Origin: Sphingomonas aerophila
GTDB lineage: Bacteria; Pseudomonadota; Alphaproteobacteria; Sphingomonadales; Sphingomonadaceae
Assembly (NCBI RefSeq): GCF_014199305.1
Contig: NZ_JACIJK010000007.1
Coordinates: 124,001 to 188,000 of the forward strand
Direction of reading: 5' to 3'
DNA: 64,000 bases
The translations under genes were made by a program, and so were the position numbers. The notes below the pieces were generated by a model that was not told where the DNA came from, ran no database searches, and saw only the letters and a program-made list of their open reading frames with translations. The number at the start of each line of letters is the position of its first letter. The first letter of the stretch is position 1. Positions 59,347 through 64,000 of this stretch are shown piece after piece.

Positions 59347-62253
59347 ATGCCGTTTTCCTCGCGCGCGTTGCGTTTCGTTCTTCTCCTTCCCCTGCTGGCT
59401 CAGCCGCTCGCCGCCCAGCGCGTCGCGCCTGCTGCGCCCGCGCGAGCCACCGCGGCAGCTCCGGTCGCGATCGACCGGACGCCCTGGCTCTACAAGGGCA
59501 GCGACATCACGCCCGATCCGGCGTGGCAGTTCGGCACGCTTCCCAACGGCGTGCGCCTTGCCGTGCGGCGGAACGGGGTGCCGCCGGGGCAGGTTGCGAT
59601 ACGCGTGCGGGTCGATGCCGGCTCCTTGTTCGAAAAGGACAGCGAGCGCGGGTTCGCCCACTTCATCGAGCATCTGACATTCCGCGGGTCGCAGTTCGTG
59701 CCCGATGGCGAGGCCAAGCGCATCTGGCAGCGGATGGGCACGACCTTCGGCTCCGACACCAATGCGTCCACCACGCCAACCCAGACGGTGTACAAGCTCG
59801 ACCTGCCGGGCGCGACAGAAGCGAATGTCGGCGAAAGCCTGAAGATCCTGTCGGGCATGATCGCTGCCCCGGCCATCATACCGGCAGCCGTGAATGCGGA
59901 GCGACCGGTTGTATTGGCCGAGCGGCGCGAGCAGCCCGGGCCCCAGGTACGGATCGGCGACCTGATCCGCGGCACCTTTTTTGCCGGGCAGCCGCTTGCC
60001 GATCGCTCACCGATAGGCACGGTGGAAACCTTGACGGCCGGGACCGCCGACACGATTCGCGCCTTTCACGATCGCTGGTATCGGCCGGAGCGGACCACCG
60101 TGATCATATCGGGCGACATGGACCCAGAGGTCGCGATGCGGCTGGTGGCGCAGCATTTTTCCGGCTGGAAGGGCATCGGCACGGCCCCGGCCGAGCCAGA
60201 TTTCGGCAAGCCCGATCCCAGCAAGCCCGTGTCGGCTACCCTGGTCGAACCGGGCGTGCCGGTACTTGTGGCGATGAGCGTGCTGCGCCCGTGGCACTTC
60301 AACAACGACACGGTCATCTTCAACCAGAAGCGGCTGGTGGATACGCTGGCGACCCGGCTGATCAGCCGGCGGCTGGAGCAGCGCGCGCGGGCAGGGGGCA
60401 GTTTCCTGCAGGCGGGCGTCGACCTCGACGACGTTTCCCGCTCGGCCAACGTCACCTCCGTCAACGTGGTGCCGGTCGGGGACGATTGGGAAGCAGCGCT
60501 GCGCGACGTGCGGGCGGTGATCGCCGATGCAATGGCGAGCCCGCCGAGCCAGGCGGAGGTCGATCGCGAATATGCCGACTACGACACTGCGATGCGGACG
60601 GGCGTGGAAACCGCGCGGGTGGAGGCTGGCGCCAAGCAGGCCGACGACATGGCGCAGGCCTTGGATATTCGCGAAACCACGACCAGCCCTCAGACCAGTT
60701 ATGAGATCCTGAAGGACGCACGCGCCAAGGGGATGTTCACCCCTGAAACGCTTCTCGCCTCCACCCGGCGCATCTTCCAGGGCGACGCCACCCGCGTCGT
60801 TGCCAACCTTCATGCCGCAGACCCGGCGGCACCCGCAAAGCTTGCGGCGGCGTTAAAAGCCGATGTGTCGGGCCTGGCCGGCAAACGTCGTGCGCAGGCG
60901 GCGGTGACGTTCGACAAGCTGCCCGCGCTTGGCCGTCCCGCGACGGTCACCGCGCGCGAGAAGATCGCGCAGCTTGAGATGGAGCAGGTGACCTTCTCCA
61001 ACGGCGTTCGCCTGCTGATGTACCCGAACGCGTCCGAATCGGGGCGTGTCTATGTGCGCGTGCGCTTTGGCGGCGGCTGGAACGCGGTGCCTGCCGACCG
61101 GACAACGCCGGCCTGGTCGGGTGAGCTGGCGCTGGTGGCGAGCGGGATCGGTTCGTTGAACCAAGGCGACCTCGACCAGCTAACTGCCGGTCGTCGCCTG
61201 GGCCTCGATTTCGACATGGGCGATGACGCGTTGTCGCTTGGGGCGATCACGTCGCCTGCCGACTACCCCGACGAATTGCGACTGATCGCCGCGAAATTGC
61301 AGGCCCCGGCCTGGGACCCGGCACCGGTTGCGCGGGCGAAGGCGGTGGCGCTGGCAGGCTATTCGGGGCTGGAAGCCTCGCCGGACGGAGTCCTCTCCCG
61401 CGATCTCGAAGGATTGCTGCGCGCGGATGATCCGCGTTGGAAGACGCCCAGCCGCGAGGACGTGAACAAGCTTACCCCGGCGGAGTTCAAGCGCTTCTGG
61501 GCGCCGCGGCTGGCGTCCGGGCCGATCGAGGTGTCGATCTTCGGGGAGGTGAAGCCGGACGACGCGATCGCGGCGGTCGCGCGCACTCTGGGCACCTTGC
61601 CGCCGCGCAAGGGCGCGACAGGCCCGGCGGCTCCCGTCCGCTTCCCTGCGCACAACGCCCGGCCCGTCATCCGCACCCATAGCGGCCCCGATACCCAGGC
61701 TGCGGCGGTGATCGCCTGGCCCACCGGCTCAGGAGTGACGGCGATTGCCGAGTCGCGGCGGCTCGATGTGCTCGCCCAGGTCTTTTCCGATCGCCTGTTC
61801 GAGCGGCTGCGCAACGAGGCGGGGGCGAGCTATAGTCCCAGCGTCGCCAGTCAATGGCCGCTGGGCCTGACGGGGGGCGGCCGGCTGGTCGCGATCGGGC
61901 AGCTGTCGCCCGACAAGGTCGACTTCTTCTTCCGCCTGTCGCGGGAGATCGCGGCGGATCTGGCCGCGCGTCCGGTGGGCGAGGACGAATTGCGCCGGGT
62001 GCTGGTGCCGATGGGGCAGCAGTTCCTGCGGGCATCGACCGGCAACCTGTTCTGGTTGCGCCAACTGAGCGGGGCGACCTTCGACCCGCGTTTGTATGAC
62101 GCAACCCGGTCTTATCCGAGCGACCTGGTCGCGGTGACGCCCGCTATTCTTCAGGAAACGGCGCGCAAGTACCTCCGGCCCGACACAGACTGGACCATGG
62201 CCGTATTGCCGCGGGACAAGGGCTCCGCGACGGCGCCGTCGTCGGCCCGCTGA
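59347..62253 (+). CDS. exported two-domain M16 zinc metallopeptidase
   Basis: The 968-residue protein has a signal peptide (FVLLLPLLAQPLAAQ). The N-terminal M16 domain carries the inverted zinc motif HFIEH (His105, Glu108, His109) and Glu185 at the expected spacing (NAERPVVLAERRE). The C-terminal half repeats the M16 fold without the zinc motif (QVTFSNGVRLLMYPNASESG, then FSDRLFERLRNEAGASYSPS), as in pitrilysin-like and PqqL-like enzymes. It should degrade peptides or small proteins in the periplasm. It is monocistronic, with a long structured gap downstream. Confidence 0.92.
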   Translation: MPFSSRALRFVLLLPLLAQPLAAQRVAPAAPARATAAAPVAIDRTPWLYKGSDITPDPAWQFGTLPNGVRLAVRRNGVPPGQVAIRVRVDAGSLFEKDSERGFAHFIEHLTFRGSQFVPDGEAKRIWQRMGTTFGSDTNASTTPTQTVYKLDLPGATEANVGESLKILSGMIAAPAIIPAAVNAERPVVLAERREQPGPQVRIGDLIRGTFFAGQPLADRSPIGTVETLTAGTADTIRAFHDRWYRPERTTVIISGDMDPEVAMRLVAQHFSGWKGIGTAPAEPDFGKPDPSKPVSATLVEPGVPVLVAMSVLRPWHFNNDTVIFNQKRLVDTLATRLISRRLEQRARAGGSFLQAGVDLDDVSRSANVTSVNVVPVGDDWEAALRDVRAVIADAMASPPSQAEVDREYADYDTAMRTGVETARVEAGAKQADDMAQALDIRETTTSPQTSYEILKDARAKGMFTPETLLASTRRIFQGDATRVVANLHAADPAAPAKLAAALKADVSGLAGKRRAQAAVTFDKLPALGRPATVTAREKIAQLEMEQVTFSNGVRLLMYPNASESGRVYVRVRFGGGWNAVPADRTTPAWSGELALVASGIGSLNQGDLDQLTAGRRLGLDFDMGDDALSLGAITSPADYPDELRLIAAKLQAPAWDPAPVARAKAVALAGYSGLEASPDGVLSRDLEGLLRADDPRWKTPSREDVNKLTPAEFKRFWAPRLASGPIEVSIFGEVKPDDAIAAVARTLGTLPPRKGATGPAAPVRFPAHNARPVIRTHSGPDTQAAAVIAWPTGSGVTAIAESRRLDVLAQVFSDRLFERLRNEAGASYSPSVASQWPLGLTGGGRLVAIGQLSPDKVDFFFRLSREIAADLAARPVGEDELRRVLVPMGQQFLRASTGNLFWLRQLSGATFDPRLYDATRSYPSDLVAVTPAILQETARKYLRPDTDWTMAVLPRDKGSATAPSSAR

Positions 62254-62322
62254 CGGGTCACGGCTCCGGGGCTGCCACACTGGGCGGCTCCCGAGTTGGA
62301 GCAATCTAAAAAACGGAAACGC

Positions 62323-62360
62323 GCGGGGGAGAGCAGGCTGTGTGCCGCTCAATCCCCCGC
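62323..62360. repeat. 15-bp imperfect hairpin
   Basis: GCGGGGGA (62323-62330) pairs with TCCCCCGC (62353-62360). Inside it GAGC pairs with GCTC and GGC with GCC around a TGTGT loop, interrupted only by a one-base and a two-base bulge. On the minus strand it is followed by a T-rich stretch (GCGTTTCCGTTTTTTAG), which would suit a terminator in that direction. Confidence 0.55.
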
Positions 62361-62458
62361 CATCGTCCGGCCGGTGCCGGTCTTACCGGCGGCTCCGCTC
62401 CTGCACGCATTTATGTTCTCGGCAGGACGATGGCGTACCGCTACGCCGGACCGGGAAC

Positions 62459-62485
62459 AAAAAAAAGGCCGGTCAAAGACCGGCC
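62459..62485 (-). terminator. strong intrinsic terminator after the acyl-CoA ligase gene
   Basis: GGCCGGTC and GACCGGCC form a perfect 8-bp stem with a 3-base loop (62467-62485). On the minus strand it is followed directly by eight Us (62466-62459). On the plus strand the nearest T-run (TTTTT) starts 7 bases after the stem, so it may work weakly for the M16 transcript too. Confidence 0.85.
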
Positions 62486-62540
62486 GTAAAAGTTTTTAGG
62501 AGAGGATGCCTGAAAGGCACACCCCTTTTGCAGCGCAGCA
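62459..62540 (-). ncRNA. candidate small RNA or 3'-UTR-derived RNA with anti-Shine-Dalgarno segment
   Basis: Read on the minus strand from about 62540, the sequence has a small hairpin TGCCTTTCAGGCA (5-bp stem). The single-stranded stretch CCTCTCCTAAAAAC follows; its CCTCTCC part is complementary to AGGAGAGG-type ribosome binding sites. The GGCCGGTC/GACCGGCC terminator and U8 come next. This order (hairpin, anti-SD loop, intrinsic terminator) is typical of small regulatory RNAs. No promoter hexamers are convincing, so it could be cut from the 3' UTR of the acyl-CoA ligase mRNA, whose stop is at 62615. The 5' end is a guess. Confidence 0.4.
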
Positions 62541-62614
62541 ATGGTTATCGCAAGTGCAACATATGCCGCTGCGATTGCAGTTTCTGCATCTGAGAACGTT
62601 CACAGTCGAGGTTT

Positions 62615-64000
62615 TCAGCTATGATACAGCGCATTCAGCCGTTCCTGGTACACACTGCGCAGCACGTGGCGACGGATTTTTAGGCTCGGCGTCAGCTGGC
62701 CATTGTCGATGGTGAACGGCTCGTCAGCCAGGATAAAGCGTCGGACCCGTTCGATCTGCGACAGGTCCTTGTTCACCCGCTCAACCGCCTGCCCTATCGC
62801 AGTGCGGTATGCGCTGTTCTGCGAAAGCGATTCGGCGCGACAGGGTGATCCGTTCGCCGCGCACCATTCCTGCGTCCATTCGGGATCGGGCACGATCACC
62901 GCGACCATGTAAGGTCGGCGGTCGCCGATGATCATCGCCTGGACGATCTCGGGCCGGAGGGTCAGCATGCCCTCCACTTTCTGGGGCGCGATGTTGTCGC
63001 CCTTGTCGTTGATGATCAGGTCCTTCTTGCGATCGGTGATCCTGATCCGCCCGGCCTCGTCGAATTCGCCGACGTCCCCGGTATGAAGCCACCCGCCCTG
63101 GAGGACCCGCGCGCTTTCCGCGTCGTTGCGCCAATAGCCCTTCATCACCAGCTCGCCGCGTACCAGGATCTCCCCATCCTCAGCGATTCGGACCTCCGTA
63201 TCGAGCAGGGGCGGGCCCACCGTGTCCATGCGGATGCCGGCGGATGGGCGGTTGCAGGCGATCACCGGCGCCGCTTCGGTCTGGCCATAGCCTTGCAACA
63301 GCGTAAGGCCGATCGAATGGAAGAACACGCCGATTTCCGGGTTCAGCGGCGCCCCGCCCGATACCATCGCCTTTAGCCGCCCGCCAAAGCGCGCCGCCAT
63401 CTTGGGCTTGAACAGCATGTCCACAACAAGGCGCATCGGCCGGTCGGTCCAGCGCAGTTGCCCGCTGTAATCCTTGGCACCGATGTCGAGCCCGCGGGAC
63501 AACAGGCGCGCGGCAAGCCCGCCCTGCTTCTCGACCGCCTTGGTGATGCGGGTGCGCAGCACCTCGAACAGGCGCGGCACGACGACCATGATGGTCGGGC
63601 GAACCTCTTCGATGTTGGAGGCGAGCTTCTCGAGCCCTTCGGCGTAAAAGATCTGCCCGCCGAGCCCGATTGGCAGATACTGCCCGCCGGTATGTTCATA
63701 GGCGTGGCTGAGCGGCAGGAAGGACAGGAATACCTCGTCCCCCCAGCCGAAATCCTCGGCGATGACCGCCAGGCACCCGGCGACGTTATGCAGGATGGCG
63801 CCGTGGTGCTGCATCACGCCCCGCGGCGCGCCGCCCGTGCCCGAAGTATAGATGATGCAGGCAAGGTCCTGCCGCGTAAAGGTTGCGCCGGCGGCCACGG
63901 CGGCGGATTCGGCAGGGTGCGCGTCGATCAGCCCATGCCAATCGTGGAAAGTGAGCGCGCCCGTGGGCACCCGCATCTCGTCCATGCCGATCACCGTGTG
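62615..64000 (-). CDS. long-chain fatty acid-CoA ligase (AMP-binding; 5' end beyond window)
   Basis: The C-terminal 461 codons are visible; the frame stays open to the right edge, so the N-terminal part is missing. The ATP loop is CIIYTSGTGGAPRGVMQHHG. It is followed by FLPLSHAYEHTGGQ, YGQTEAAPVIACNRP, TGDVGEFDEAGRIRITDRKK and DKGDNIAPQKVEG, the acyl-CoA synthetase motifs of the FadD15/ACSL type. It activates long-chain fatty acids to acyl-CoA at the inner membrane face. A GTG near 63994 is only an internal codon. A strong terminator lies about 130 bases downstream. Confidence 0.92.
   Translation of the reverse strand, partial: HTVIGMDEMRVPTGALTFHDWHGLIDAHPAESAAVAAGATFTRQDLACIIYTSGTGGAPRGVMQHHGAILHNVAGCLAVIAEDFGWGDEVFLSFLPLSHAYEHTGGQYLPIGLGGQIFYAEGLEKLASNIEEVRPTIMVVVPRLFEVLRTRITKAVEKQGGLAARLLSRGLDIGAKDYSGQLRWTDRPMRLVVDMLFKPKMAARFGGRLKAMVSGGAPLNPEIGVFFHSIGLTLLQGYGQTEAAPVIACNRPSAGIRMDTVGPPLLDTEVRIAEDGEILVRGELVMKGYWRNDAESARVLQGGWLHTGDVGEFDEAGRIRITDRKKDLIINDKGDNIAPQKVEGMLTLRPEIVQAMIIGDRRPYMVAVIVPDPEWTQEWCAANGSPCRAESLSQNSAYRTAIGQAVERVNKDLSQIERVRRFILADEPFTIDNGQLTPSLKIRRHVLRSVYQERLNALYHS

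Larger units (their letters stand above)
62254..62614. other. 361-bp hairpin-rich intergenic region
   Basis: This is the only gene-free stretch over 300 bp, between two convergent genes. It contains at least five inverted repeats: a long one at 62323-62360, a 6-bp stem at 62376-62390, a 9-bp repeat CCATCGTCC/GGACGATGG (62360-62368 and 62425-62433), GGCGTA/TACGCC at 62432-62447, and a terminator stem at 62467-62485. A 5-bp stem TGCAG/CTGCA lies at 62576-62588. A reading frame at 62506 with AGGAGAGG upstream (69 codons) runs into the ligase gene and shows no protein family features. I do not recognise a tRNA, SRP RNA, tmRNA or RNase P RNA. Confidence 0.7.

Noticed and set aside
62506..62715. 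69-codon plus-strand frame with AGGAGAGG before its ATG
   Set aside because: It runs into the opposite ligase gene and has no protein features. The SD-like sequence is better explained as the complement of the anti-SD segment in the minus-strand transcript.

Overview
This 64-kb window is GC-rich chromosomal DNA that looks like an alphaproteobacterium of the Sphingomonas type. Pointers are the run tsaB-rimI-mucR-fur-plsC-miaB-phoH-ybeY-corC, a Ros/MucR regulator, a PaoABC-type molybdenum aldehyde oxidoreductase, a cyoABCD quinol oxidase, and dense gene packing with ATGA/GTGA stop-start overlaps. This assignment is inferred from gene content and not from a marker gene. I saw no rRNA, tRNA, CRISPR array, insertion sequence, prophage or attachment site. 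Nearly every gene can be placed in a family.

Layout. 1-1690 (-): a truncated GH29 alpha-L-fucosidase overlaps an exported SGNH esterase. 1906-5174: a succinate-semialdehyde-type dehydrogenase, a CrtX-like glycosyltransferase and a small membrane protein. 5220-11408 (-): a tripartite efflux pump (MFS, HlyD, OMF) behind an exported M1 peptidase. 11509-12756: divergent MerC and ZIP genes around a Zur-like palindrome. 12753-16602: tesA facing an ABC/FtsX pair (the ybbA-ybbP arrangement). 16606-21299: an AI-2E permease, a DmeF-like metal exporter and a PitA-type phosphate transporter behind a Pho-box-like triple repeat. 21380-26341 (+): paoABC and a LacI regulator. 26369-29991: an ABC1 kinase, a cysteine-desulfurase-like enzyme and a glutamine amidotransferase. 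30078-34082 (+): cyoABCD.

34079-44871 (-) is one translationally coupled glycogen operon, glgP-glgB-glgC-glgA-pgm-glgX, covering glucose-1-phosphate interconversion, ADP-glucose synthesis, elongation, branching, phosphorolysis and debranching. Upstream lie mntH, a sorbosone-dehydrogenase-like protein and katG. 50183-57000 (-) is a housekeeping cluster for tRNA t6A and ms2i6A modification, protein acetylation, MucR and Fur regulation, phospholipid acylation, rRNA maturation and a CorC-like CBS protein. It is preceded by a RutE-type reductase, a NifU-like scaffold and an LpxO-like hydroxylase. The window ends with a two-domain M16 peptidase (+) and a truncated long-chain acyl-CoA ligase (-).

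The most interesting non-coding signal is the only gap over 300 bp, 62254-62614. It is packed with hairpins and includes a candidate minus-strand small RNA with an anti-Shine-Dalgarno stretch and a strong intrinsic terminator. I did not find a clearly new multi-gene system. The best leads are regulatory: the structured gap, the Pho-like array before pit, the Zur-like dyad between merC and zip, and an AI-2E permease with an extra C-terminal domain.
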